Below, piece after piece: positions 1 through 7,794 of a stretch of 10,083 nt of DNA (position 1 is the stretch's first letter; every line of letters begins with the position of its first letter). The DNA comes from Bacteroidia bacterium. Lineage in GTDB: Bacteria > Bacteroidota > Bacteroidia > Bacteroidales > CAJPTX01. The notes under the pieces were generated by a model. The model worked only from the letters and a program-made list of their open reading frames with translations. It ran no database searches and was not told where the DNA came from. The DNA lies in the NCBI GenBank assembly GCA_905373665.1, contig CAJPTV010000081.1, positions 1 through 10,083 on the forward strand. The letters are read 5' to 3'. Made by a program: the position numbers and the translations under genes.

Positions 1-837
1 GGAGCGCTACTTCCTCTGCTGGCGTAACCGTGATTGACGAGCCCGCCTGCTTTACTGTTACCTCCTGTTTTACCTCTTCTGCCCCGACCAGCGCAAAGGT
101 GAGCTTCGTGCTACGCTCGGTGGTGCTTGGATTCATCTCTGCCTTGAGCGTCACTTTCGTCTCGCCTGCTACGCCCTCGGTCTTATCTAAGACGTTCCAC
201 TCCGCATTTGAACTAGTAACCTTCCACGCACTCGTGCTCTTTACGGTAAAGTACTCTGCTTTCGTCTCGCCTGCGGCGGGGAGCGCTACTTCCTCTGCTG
301 GCGTAACCGTGATTGACGAGCCCGCCTGCTTTACCGAGACTTCCTGTTTTACGTCCTCTGCACCTACCAGAGCAAAGGTGAGCTTCGTGCTACGCTCTGC
401 GGTACTTGGGTTTACGCCCGTCTGAAGGGTAAGCTTCGTCTCGCCTTTTTCGCCCTCGGTCTTATCCAAGACGTTCCACGCTGCATTTGAACTAGTAACC
501 TTCCACGCACTCGTGCTGGTTACGGTGAAGTAATTTTCTTTCGTCTCGCCTGCGGCGGGGAGCGCTACTTCCTCTGCTGGGGTAACCGTAATTGACGAGC
601 CTGCCTGCTTTACCGTTACCTCTTGCTTTACCTCTTCAGCCCCGACCAGCGCAAAGGTGAGCTTCGTGCTACGCTCGGCGGTGCTTGGGTTTACGCCCGT
701 CTGAAGAGTAAGCTTCGTCTCGCCTTTTTCGCCCTCGGTCTTATCTAAGACGTTCCACGCTGCGTTTGAGCTAGTGACCTTCCACTTCCCTGTACTCCTT
801 ACCGTGAAGTACCCTGCTTTCGTTTCGCTGGCGGCGG
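1..837 (-). repeat. Three tandem 279-bp repeats encoding BACON domains
   Basis: Units lie at 1-279, 280-558 and 559-837, with the landmark GGAGCGCTACTTCCTCTGCTG recurring at 1, 280 and about 559 (one base differs shortly after it in the third copy). The period is 279 bases, exactly 93 codons, so gain or loss of a unit keeps the frame. Positions 1-55 and 280-334 read identically, and other blocks (for example around 210-235 and 490-515) also match exactly. A diverged fourth unit follows from 838 to about 1170. The array may continue beyond the left edge. Confidence 0.9.
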
Positions 838-1948
838 GGAGGGTGTAGTCGTCTATCGGCGTTACTGATAAGGCGGCGCGGTGCTGCCCGACGGTTACGA
901 CTTGTTTTGTGTTCGAGCCATCGGTGAGCATAAAGGCAAGAGGGAAGGCTCTGTCTTTTGTTTTATCGTTATTGGGCGACACCTTTATTTTGACCACTGT
1001 CCCGTTCTCTCCGTTTTTTGGCTCTACACGAAGCCAACCTGGTACAGAAAAGTGGCTTTCATCTAATTTCCACGCCCCAGTACTCGAGACCGTTACCTGC
1101 CATTCGCCCCCCTCGCAAGGGAACTTCCCCTCTCTATAGGCTGGCGATAGCGTTAGCGCGTAAGTAGCGCCGCAACTGAAGTTGCCTGTAATATCTTCGA
1201 TATCCTCTTGGAAAAAGTCCTTTATTGCCCAGTTCTTGCTATCCGTTATCGCTTTACTTGTGCTCTTTGCTAGCTGTATAAATTTGTCTAGATCATCATT
1301 TGCAAGAAAAAGCTCTCCTCTTTCTTGTCCCGATCTATTGGGTAGAGAACAGTACAGTGCATTGAGCGTAGTGGTTGAAAAATTGTTGTCAAACATATAC
1401 AATTCCGTTAATTGTGAGTTGGTACTCACATCCAGTTTTGATATTTGATTTGCGAAACAGCCTAAAACTTTCAGATTTACATTCTTGTTCACGTCCAGTG
1501 TCGTGAGTTGATTTTGGGCGCAATTTAATTCCGTCAGATTTACATTCTTGCTTACGTCCAGTGTCGTGAGTTGATTTTGGGCGCAATCTAATTTCGTTAG
1601 TTGTGTGTTCGTACTCACGTTTATAGCGGTAAGCAACTCATAGTTATTGGAGCATGAGAACTGATCTATCGCTCCGAAGACCTTAATCTCTGTGCCCGTC
1701 GCTTTATATTTCTGTAGCGACGGGAGTTGCTTTGGCGCTTTCTCTATCTTCTCGTCTTCTACTCCCGTCACCTTTACCCACACATCGCCCGCCGACGCGG
1801 CAAAAGAGAGCTTTATTTCTTCGCCTTGCTTTACGGTCAGCGTGATCCACTTCGTCATGTCGACGGTTTGCTCCTCTGCCCGAGCGACACCTAAGGCTAG
1901 AGTTAGGCTCAATGCAGCGCACAGAGCCCTTAAAAAGAAATTTCTCAT
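1..1948 (-). CDS. Secreted leucine-rich-repeat / BACON-domain surface protein (3' end beyond window)
   Basis: The frame opens at the ATG at 1948 and stays open to the left edge (649 codons), so the C-terminus is missing. The N-terminus (MRNFFLRALCAALSL, then an Ala-rich stretch ending ARA before EE) is a typical signal peptide, with cleavage expected near residue 24. Residues about 105-190 carry Bacteroidota-type 21-residue LRRs with the motif LTxLDxSxNxxLTxLxCxxNQ. From about residue 260 there are four immunoglobulin-like repeats of about 93 residues. They show TVTPAEE, an SAWKVTSSNA tryptophan strand, NPSTxERSTKLTFAL and a VKQAGSS end, matching BACON domains. The first copy is diverged and the other three are nearly identical. 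Family knowledge suggests an exported adhesin-like or glycan/mucin-binding protein. A type IX secretion tail could lie in the missing part, but that is inference. Base composition changes sharply between the LRR and BACON parts. The domain calls are firm; the ligand is unknown. Confidence 0.85.
   Translation of the reverse strand, partial: MRNFFLRALCAALSLTLALGVARAEEQTVDMTKWITLTVKQGEEIKLSFAASAGDVWVKVTGVEDEKIEKAPKQLPSLQKYKATGTEIKVFGAIDQFSCSNNYELLTAINVSTNTQLTKLDCAQNQLTTLDVSKNVNLTELNCAQNQLTTLDVNKNVNLKVLGCFANQISKLDVSTNSQLTELYMFDNNFSTTTLNALYCSLPNRSGQERGELFLANDDLDKFIQLAKSTSKAITDSKNWAIKDFFQEDIEDITGNFSCGATYALTLSPAYREGKFPCEGGEWQVTVSSTGAWKLDESHFSVPGWLRVEPKNGENGTVVKIKVSPNNDKTKDRAFPLAFMLTDGSNTKQVVTVGQHRAALSVTPIDDYTLPAASETKAGYFTVRSTGKWKVTSSNAAWNVLDKTEGEKGETKLTLQTGVNPSTAERSTKLTFALVGAEEVKQEVTVKQAGSSITVTPAEEVALPAAGETKENYFTVTSTSAWKVTSSNAAWNVLDKTEGEKGETKLTLQTGVNPSTAERSTKLTFALVGAEDVKQEVSVKQAGSSITVTPAEEVALPAAGETKAEYFTVKSTSAWKVTSSNAEWNVLDKTEGVAGETKVTLKAEMNPSTTERSTKLTFALVGAEEVKQEVTVKQAGSSITVTPAEEVAL
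1380..1620 (-). repeat. 63-bp repeats encoding 21-residue LRR units
   Basis: A 63-bp period is visible: TCAGATTTACATTCTTG recurs at 1471 and 1534, and the bases after each copy (GTCGTGAGTTGATTTTGGGC) match. Each unit encodes one LRR turn of the type LxxLxCxxNQLTTLDVxKNVN. Two copies are almost identical, and flanking units at about 1400-1460 and 1590-1620 are more diverged. This is the LRR domain of the surface protein gene. Confidence 0.85.
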
Positions 1949-1986
1949 GGTGTTGAACCGTTTTATTTATTAAACATATAACATTA

Positions 1987-1994
1987 CAAATATA
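1987..1994 (-). promoter_or_regulatory. Candidate Bacteroidota -7 promoter element for the LRR/BACON gene
   Basis: On the minus strand these bases read TATATTTG, matching the TAnnTTTG -7 consensus of Bacteroidota sigma-ABfr promoters. It lies about 38 bases upstream of the ATG at 1948, in the 53-base gap after the epimerase stop codon. That would give a leader of about 30 bases. I see no good TTTG -33 element at the expected distance, so the call rests on the -7 match and its location. The AT-rich leader contains no obvious terminator hairpin for the upstream gene. Confidence 0.4.
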
Positions 1995-2001
1995 ATTCCC
2001 C

Positions 2002-2982
2002 CTATTCGTTTCGTTGCCCTTGCCACCATGCCCAATAGCGCCGTAGCCCTTCCACCAAGGGCGTACTAGGAGTATAGCCGAGAGTTGCTTGTAGGAGCGT
2101 CGTGTCAGCATACGTCACTCGCATCTCCCCTTCCCGCAAGGGAGCATACCGTACCTCAACAGCCTTTTTCTCTAACACCCCCTCTAGGGTGGAAAGAAGC
2201 GTCTGGACGGATATTGGCACACAGTGCCCCACATTGTAAATCGGGGCTAACGGCGATGCCCCTTGTTGCAGCCTTGCCGCTAGGTCGCAGATTACGCGCA
2301 CCACATCGCCTACGTAGGTGAAGTCGCGCGCTACCCCTTTGTCTCCAAAGAGCGTAATGGGGCTGCCCATTGCCAAGGCGTGAACAAACTTGTGGATGAC
2401 AAGATCGGGACGCATATCCTCCCCATAGACTGAGAAGAGCCGCAGCCCGACGCAGTGCAGCCCGAGCGCCTCGCGATACAAAGCAGCCGTTCGTTCGTTG
2501 TGCAATTTGCTGCGAGCGTAAAGATTTAAGGGCGCAAGTGTGGGGTCACGCTCTTGGTACGGCAGGATGGTTGTCGCCCCATACACACTACTCGAGCTCG
2601 CATAAAGGAGCGGCGTCTGCCACTGCGCACACTGGCGTAAGAGGGTATTAAACCCTTCGATGTTGCTGTGTAGATATGCCGCACTTTGTTCCGCACGGTG
2701 CACCACTCCCGCCTGTGCCGCAAGGTGGATCACCGCGGCAGGGCGCGCCGCCTTCCATACGCTCGCTATTGCGGCTTCCTCTGCCACATCTGTGTGGTAA
2801 AAGGAGAAGAGGGGCGATGCCTGCAATGTTGCTAGCCGACGGTGTTTTATCGCCACGTCATAGTAGTCCGTGATGGCATCGACCCCACACACAGCTACCC
2901 CCTCGGCTAAGAGCCGTTGTGCCACGTGCGACCCGATAAATCCCAGCACGCCCGTAACCAGATAGGTTGTGCTAGGCTTCAT
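2002..2982 (-). CDS. NAD-dependent sugar epimerase, UDP-glucuronate 4-epimerase-like
   Basis: This 326-residue short-chain dehydrogenase/reductase-type epimerase would interconvert C4 epimers of a nucleotide sugar in the cytoplasm. Seen in sequence: the Rossmann motif TGVLGFIG at residues 10-17, HLAAQAG near 86-92, the serine motif ASSSSVYG near 128-135, and the YARSK catalytic Tyr/Lys at 155-159. Also present are LRLFSVYGxxxRPD and RDFTYVGDVV. The DYYD...KHRRL segment near 40-50 and AAQAGV resemble the UDP-glucuronate 4-epimerase group more than generic GalE, and the length is normal. I chose the ATG at 2982 because it starts directly before the Rossmann strand; a longer start at 3006 adds eight residues with no homology sense. 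It overlaps the preceding gene by 11 bases (ATGAAGCCTAG), implying translational coupling. Likely role: supplying galacturonate or a related sugar donor to the neighbouring glycosyltransferases. The exact substrate is inferred. Confidence 0.85.
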   Translation of the reverse strand: MKPSTTYLVTGVLGFIGSHVAQRLLAEGVAVCGVDAITDYYDVAIKHRRLATLQASPLFSFYHTDVAEEAAIASVWKAARPAAVIHLAAQAGVVHRAEQSAAYLHSNIEGFNTLLRQCAQWQTPLLYASSSSVYGATTILPYQERDPTLAPLNLYARSKLHNERTAALYREALGLHCVGLRLFSVYGEDMRPDLVIHKFVHALAMGSPITLFGDKGVARDFTYVGDVVRVICDLAARLQQGASPLAPIYNVGHCVPISVQTLLSTLEGVLEKKAVEVRYAPLREGEMRVTYADTTLLQATLGYTPSTPLVEGLRRYWAWWQGQRNE

Positions 2983-5900
2983 GGTGGCGCCTCTTATAAG
3001 CAGCATATAGGGCTTCCCATGTGGGGGAGATCACCTCCTCGGTAAAGGGCGCCTTCTCGGCACGTGGGATGCAATTCCCTTGATTGATAGCATAGTGTTT
3101 GAAGTTCCCGCAATAGCGACAAAAGGCGTCGAGGTGGGCGCGAAGACGCTCTGGGGTTATTGCAGCTAGTGAGGGGATGGCATGCGCATTGTCTGAAGTG
3201 ATGCGATCGATTGCCCCACACACACTACACGCATAATAGCCGTGCGGATTGAGGTTGACGCCACAATCTCGGGCTACCCAACACCCCGCCGTATAGTCGG
3301 CTTGGGCAAACGCAGGGTCGTCTACTGGCGCATCGTTGAACGGCGTAAAATAGTCGACCGTATTACTGGTTTTGAACGACGCATAGTCCACCAGCAGCTC
3401 GGGAAACTGTGCACGGAGCGCGGCAAGCTGTTGCCGACTGGCAGCAGTATACCCATTGCTCACGATCTGAATTTGCGCCGTAGGCGCGTGCGGACGAATA
3501 TACTCCTTGATAAGGCACGAGAGGATCTCCGCCAGCTGTGGGTGCAACGTCGGTTCTCCGCCAAGGACGTTGATAAACTCCCAACACTTCCCCGCGGCAA
3601 TACTCTCGTTGACAAAGCGCTTTATCCGCTCAACAGAGATTTGCTCTGTCGTAGGCGCTTGCGCACAAGAACGATTGCACGCCCGACACCCGAGGTTACA
3701 ACGGTAGGTAATGTCTATCTCAATACGGTTGAGGTTCGGGGCAAAATAACGCCGTTCGCTTACCACATCTTGGGGGCTTCGTCGCGGAAGGTTGAGAATA
3801 TACGCAAGGTTCTCTTGCAGGGTAGCCTCGCGCTCAGCGGTGTATTGTGCCACGTCGCGTTCGTAGTAGTAGGTAAACTGCTCTAGCTGTTGCGGATTTT
3901 GACTCATTTCCACGATAGGCACCATGAAGGCATAGTCTGCCCCCAGTTCCAGCCATCGCTTGTCTTTGCCCTCGAAGCGCTTAAGCTCCCACAGTTCTAG
4001 TGAGTCAAAGAGCTTTTTGCGAAACGAACGGATATGCTGCCACACATTGCCGCCGCACGCACGTGGCGATACGAAATTGGCGGGGTAGCGATAGTGTGCC
4101 TGCAAACGGTAATTCTGATACACGCGCCCGATGACCACGTCTGCTCCCTGCCGTTCGTAACGCTCGGCGATTTGCGATATCACTCGGTCGCCGAGGAGTG
4201 CATCGTCGCCATCCAGCGTGATAACCACCGTTTCCGGATGGTGAATGAAGTAGTGAATGCCCTTGAAATGGTTGCTTAATGCCCCTTGGGGGATACCGTT
4301 GCGTATCAAGGTTATTCGCTCTCTAAAGGGGGCAACGAGGTACGCTAAGAGCAGCGAAAGCCCATTGTCCGAAGCATCGTCTATGATGACCCACCCCCAC
4401 CGTTTGTCGCGCTGTGCGAGCACAGAGGCAAACATGCGCAGGAGGCGCGGATAGGAGATATTGCGCACCGTTGTCAAAAACACGTACGGTTCTTGGCGCA
4501 GCGGAAGCCCCCAATCATAATACGACCCTGCACAGTCAAATGCCCCTTCCTGCACTGCGGGAAGGTAGCCCTGCTCCACGCGATCCTGAATAGTGAGCCA
4601 AACCTCGGGGCGGCTCTTTCGGTAATTTTGCGGGTGAATGTAGAACGAGCGCCGATCGCCGCCGCGGATAGAGGCTACCCCCACCTCCTTTTGCCGCTGG
4701 TGCATGGCGCGAAACCACGTATACTGCCAACGCCCCTCTACCACCGCATTGGGGAACGGACGTAGCGCCTTCATGCGCTCTAGGTCAAAGAGTCCGAGCC
4801 GCACCTCAGGGACATAGCCGCCGCCTTCGTAGCCATTGTACGGTGCAAAGCTCACCGTCTTGGGTTGGTAAATATTGAACCCGACGGAGACGACCTCTGG
4901 GTGCATCTCTAGCTCCCGCACCATCTCTTCAAGGAAGGGGTGACGCCGATCCTCGCGCCCTATCATTACGTCGCTATCCATCTGCAACACATACTTCCCT
5001 CTCACTTGCTCGAAAAGGTAGAGTTGCGGCGTTACGGGTGCGCCTTTTACACTGTAACACACGGGCGAGGCGACGCCAAACCATCGCGCGTTGATCGCGC
5101 ACGCTTCGGCTTCGGGCATAATGATGTAACGGTCGATGAGCCCCTCCGCTACCAGCCGCTCTGCCACCTCAATCAGAGCTTCCCACGAAGCAGCGGGATT
5201 AAACTCTCGGAGAAAGCCCTCTGTCTTGGTATCGAGCGCTAGGATATATTCGCAAAAGGAGTGGGGCGACACCAACTGCCGAATGATATGCTTTACATTC
5301 GCATAGAGCGTCTGACAATCTTGTGCACAGGTTTTTATGACTAGAGAAACGGGCTCGCGAAAGGGGTGGATGGGGCGATACCCAAGTATTACCCCCGTTG
5401 GGCTAAAATACCCATCAGGGTCGAGCGCTAACCCTTCCCAACGCACAGAGTCTATGTAACGTCCGCGGCGTAAATAGCGATAGAATAGCGTCTCGAAGTT
5501 CCCTACCTCGGCGAAGGTGAGGTGCTCGCTTTCGGCTGCTGTGGGTGTGCCCTCTTCCAATAGAGAACGCCCTGTAGCGGAGGATTGGTAAATCGCCTGC
5601 AGAAAGACACGATTGGTAAACTCCTGCACGCCCGCCAACTCGGGGAGGTCAAACTGATTGATAGCACTCCGCACCAGTTTGTTTATATACTCCTCCCCTG
5701 CCCCTAAAAACTTTGCGTAAACGAACGCCCGCACACAGGTATTGAGAAAGTAGTTGTCGGTGTAAGGGTATAGGTTATAATCTATAAGCTTAAGCCCGCT
5801 GCGGGTGCGAATGAAGTTCTTGGGTTTAATATCCAAAAGTACGACTTGGCGACACCATAGGTCGGCTAAGAAGCTCTGCCACTCTTCGTAACGCAGCGGT

Positions 5901-6190
5901 TCGGTGGACAGAATAGGCTCGTAGGGATACACCATCACATAGCCGCTTTCCACAGCCTCAAAGCGCTCTATGGGGTAGAAGAATGGGCTGCCAGCCGCCC
6001 GTTGTAGCCCCGCAGCGATACGCTGCGCATCGTCTGCTGCGAGATGGTCGTAAACCTTGTAAACCCGCGCCGCATCATGAAATACTACCCCCTCACGTCC
6101 CTCGCCGAGAAGGGTGACCAAGGGGCGTATAGCTTCGGGGAGGTAGGTTAAGGCTTGCTGTTGTCTAGTGCTGTAATCGCTGCTGTGCAT
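2972..6190 (-). CDS. Four-domain fusion: kinase-like / glycosyltransferase / glycosyltransferase / radical SAM
   Basis: The protein has 1072 residues from the ATG at 6190. Residues about 20-165 resemble a protein-kinase fold: glycine loop GEGREGVVF (29-37), a Lys in YKVYD (K45), catalytic-loop LDIKPKNF (D120, N125) and metal-binding IDY (D137). Residues about 280-550 form a GT-A glycosyltransferase domain with DSD at 405-407. Residues about 567-790 form a second one, with WVIIDDASD (600-608) and DGDD (660-663). Residues about 822-1046 are a radical SAM domain with CNLGCRAC (Cys 831, 835, 838), GGEPTLHP (877-884) and a cysteine-rich tail (970, 976, 988, 991, 1024, 1027, 1040) that could hold an auxiliary iron-sulfur cluster. 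No transmembrane segment or signal peptide is evident, so it is probably cytosolic. The start is placed at 6190, overlapping the upstream gene by 26 bases; the frame extends to 6322, but that extension lies in the upstream gene and looks non-natural. Likely role: building and modifying a phosphorylated glycan. Domain calls are fairly sure; the reaction and substrates are unknown. Confidence 0.85.
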   Translation of the reverse strand: MHSSDYSTRQQQALTYLPEAIRPLVTLLGEGREGVVFHDAARVYKVYDHLAADDAQRIAAGLQRAAGSPFFYPIERFEAVESGYVMVYPYEPILSTEPLRYEEWQSFLADLWCRQVVLLDIKPKNFIRTRSGLKLIDYNLYPYTDNYFLNTCVRAFVYAKFLGAGEEYINKLVRSAINQFDLPELAGVQEFTNRVFLQAIYQSSATGRSLLEEGTPTAAESEHLTFAEVGNFETLFYRYLRRGRYIDSVRWEGLALDPDGYFSPTGVILGYRPIHPFREPVSLVIKTCAQDCQTLYANVKHIIRQLVSPHSFCEYILALDTKTEGFLREFNPAASWEALIEVAERLVAEGLIDRYIIMPEAEACAINARWFGVASPVCYSVKGAPVTPQLYLFEQVRGKYVLQMDSDVMIGREDRRHPFLEEMVRELEMHPEVVSVGFNIYQPKTVSFAPYNGYEGGGYVPEVRLGLFDLERMKALRPFPNAVVEGRWQYTWFRAMHQRQKEVGVASIRGGDRRSFYIHPQNYRKSRPEVWLTIQDRVEQGYLPAVQEGAFDCAGSYYDWGLPLRQEPYVFLTTVRNISYPRLLRMFASVLAQRDKRWGWVIIDDASDNGLSLLLAYLVAPFRERITLIRNGIPQGALSNHFKGIHYFIHHPETVVITLDGDDALLGDRVISQIAERYERQGADVVIGRVYQNYRLQAHYRYPANFVSPRACGGNVWQHIRSFRKKLFDSLELWELKRFEGKDKRWLELGADYAFMVPIVEMSQNPQQLEQFTYYYERDVAQYTAEREATLQENLAYILNLPRRSPQDVVSERRYFAPNLNRIEIDITYRCNLGCRACNRSCAQAPTTEQISVERIKRFVNESIAAGKCWEFINVLGGEPTLHPQLAEILSCLIKEYIRPHAPTAQIQIVSNGYTAASRQQLAALRAQFPELLVDYASFKTSNTVDYFTPFNDAPVDDPAFAQADYTAGCWVARDCGVNLNPHGYYACSVCGAIDRITSDNAHAIPSLAAITPERLRAHLDAFCRYCGNFKHYAINQGNCIPRAEKAPFTEEVISPTWEALYAAYKRRHHEA

Positions 6191-7763
6191 AGCGGTAGAG
6201 TTGTTGACGAGTCTCGATAAAGGCTTGTGAGGAGCGATTGTGGGAGGTAACGCTCCCCTCAAGGCTGTACACGGTGTGTAACAACTCTGGCACAAAACAG
6301 AGGGTGTTGGGCGTCTGGTCAAGGAGGTATTCTACTAAGAGCCAATGGTCTTCTGCACTCGGCACATCGGGGTAGGGGCGTAAATAGGCGCGCCGCACGA
6401 AGAGGTTGCAGGAAGGGAGCTCGGCACTCAGCTCGCCCAACGTCATACGACGCAAGCGTTCGAGAAGATAGGCAGGTTCGCCGAGCTGTGGCGTAGCACG
6501 ATTCTCTGCCACGACCTCGTTCCCACGCACCTGCAGGTTACTCGCTAAAAGCGCCCCCGCTCCTGTACGAGTAAGGTGTGCTTCGATGGAGGCTAGCACC
6601 GTCGGCGAGGCGAAGGCATCATCCGCATCTAGGCGAGCGATACCGTATAGGTTCGGCGCATATTCCAAGATGGCGCGTTGCAGGGCATTGCGTGCGCGAG
6701 CAGCAGTTCCGCCCTCTATTTCCAACAATACAATGTTGGGGTGCTCTGTCAAGAGCTCTGCCAACACCTCTTTTTGCGCACCAAAAGCCCCATTTATGCC
6801 AATAAAAAGTATAGGTAGTCTATTAGTACCACCTTGCTCAAGAAACGAAGAAATTGCCCTATTAAAACACATTTCGCTTTTATGTAGGGGCATAGCCACT
6901 GCGATAATCTCTTGAGTCTTGCAGTAGGCGGCAAGCACCTCCCTGCTATGGGGATAGTGGAACAGGCGTACGGCGCGCTCCAACGAACGGAGCAATACGG
7001 TGTAATCCGTAAAGCGCCAAAGGTGTTTTTTATAGAAGACGTCCAGCCCTTCGAGCTTGGCTATCGGATGGGTGGAAACGGTTCGGTCGCGCCCCACGTA
7101 GTGTAGCGCCGTGTGGTAAGGGAGTACCTCACAACGCTCAGCACCGTAGGCGGCAAGGAAACGCACCATGAGGTCTCTATCGGTGGAACTGCGGAGTTCC
7201 TCGTCAAAACCGCCAATAGCCAGTAGCTCGGGTAGGCGAAAGAACATATTTGACCCCTGCACGCCAGGGTCTCCGTAGAGGAAGTTATCTACCGTAAGGA
7301 GCGAGCGGTCGCGTAAGCGTGAGTTCTCGGAGTACCTTTCGTGCAGCCGTCCCAACCCTCCGAAGATGGCGAGACTATCTGGTTTAATCGCCTTACTGCA
7401 GCATTCGAGGTGGTGCGGCAACCATGCGTCATCGTCGTCAAGGATAGCGATCCAAAGCGTAGACGGGCGTGCTTCGCCCCACGCCGCTGCGTAATACAGG
7501 GCAGTATTCCACGCTCCTGTACCCGAGAACCCGTGCGTGCGCGTATTGTGCAGTAAACGGATGTCGAGAGGGGAGGTAACCTCCCTGAGCCGCTCCGCTA
7601 TCTTGTCAAATTCTGTCGGGTCGTCATTGTCGTCAACGATGAGCAGTAGGTCGGGGGGGCGTGTCTGTTGCAATACCGAAGGGAGTGCGACAGCAAACAG
7701 CCGTTCCGTACGATGCCCCGAGGTGGCAATGATGGCAATAAGGGTCTCTTTCTCTGAAAACAT
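6165..7763 (-). CDS. Protein with two family 2 glycosyltransferase domains
   Basis: This 532-residue cytosolic protein has two GT-A domains. The first (about 6-270) has the N-terminal strand LIAIIATSGHRTERL, ALPSVLQQT, LLIVDDNDD (40-48) and the nucleotide/metal motif ILDDDDAWL (107-115). It also has the acceptor-side GGFDEEL near 184-190 and RDL near 196. The second (about 285-520) starts at EIIAVAMPLHK, carries ARLDADDAF (376-384) and has SAEDHWL (469-475) as a probable catalytic-base segment. Both domains keep the acidic motifs, so both may be active. They would transfer sugars from nucleotide-sugar donors to a lipid-linked or soluble acceptor. The ATG at 7763 comes directly before the first strand. 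The gene follows the recombinase by 46 bases, in which I see no TAnnTTTG element. Its 3' end overlaps the kinase/GT/radical SAM gene by 26 bases, pointing to coupled translation. Sugar specificity cannot be read from sequence. Confidence 0.9.
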   Translation of the reverse strand: MFSEKETLIAIIATSGHRTERLFAVALPSVLQQTRPPDLLLIVDDNDDPTEFDKIAERLREVTSPLDIRLLHNTRTHGFSGTGAWNTALYYAAAWGEARPSTLWIAILDDDDAWLPHHLECCSKAIKPDSLAIFGGLGRLHERYSENSRLRDRSLLTVDNFLYGDPGVQGSNMFFRLPELLAIGGFDEELRSSTDRDLMVRFLAAYGAERCEVLPYHTALHYVGRDRTVSTHPIAKLEGLDVFYKKHLWRFTDYTVLLRSLERAVRLFHYPHSREVLAAYCKTQEIIAVAMPLHKSEMCFNRAISSFLEQGGTNRLPILFIGINGAFGAQKEVLAELLTEHPNIVLLEIEGGTAARARNALQRAILEYAPNLYGIARLDADDAFASPTVLASIEAHLTRTGAGALLASNLQVRGNEVVAENRATPQLGEPAYLLERLRRMTLGELSAELPSCNLFVRRAYLRPYPDVPSAEDHWLLVEYLLDQTPNTLCFVPELLHTVYSLEGSVTSHNRSSQAFIETRQQLYRYAQQRLQH

Positions 7764-7794
7764 GGTTGCGTAGCAATTGAGGGATGCGCGACTT

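Noticed and set aside
30..425. Plus-strand open frame of 131 codons across the 279-bp repeats
   Set aside because: It is the antisense of the BACON repeats; its internal repetition only mirrors the repeat units, and the minus-strand frame has clear domain homology.
1389..1396. Second TAnnTTTG match (TATGTTTG on the minus strand)
   Set aside because: It lies inside the LRR coding region with no start codon context downstream, so it is probably a chance match.
1..1620. Regular repeats considered as a CRISPR array
   Set aside because: The units (279 and 63 bp) are contiguous, in frame and protein-coding, with no unique spacers.
1949..2001. Rho-independent terminator after the epimerase gene
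   Set aside because: The gap is AT-rich but has no stable hairpin followed by a U-tract.
3242..3886. Plus-strand open frame of 214 codons
   Set aside because: It lies wholly antisense to the radical SAM and second glycosyltransferase region and shows no recognisable motif.
6191..6322. N-terminal extension of the four-domain protein to the ATG at 6322
   Set aside because: The extra 44 residues lie inside the upstream glycosyltransferase gene, have no domain-like character, and a good start at 6190 precedes the kinase fold.
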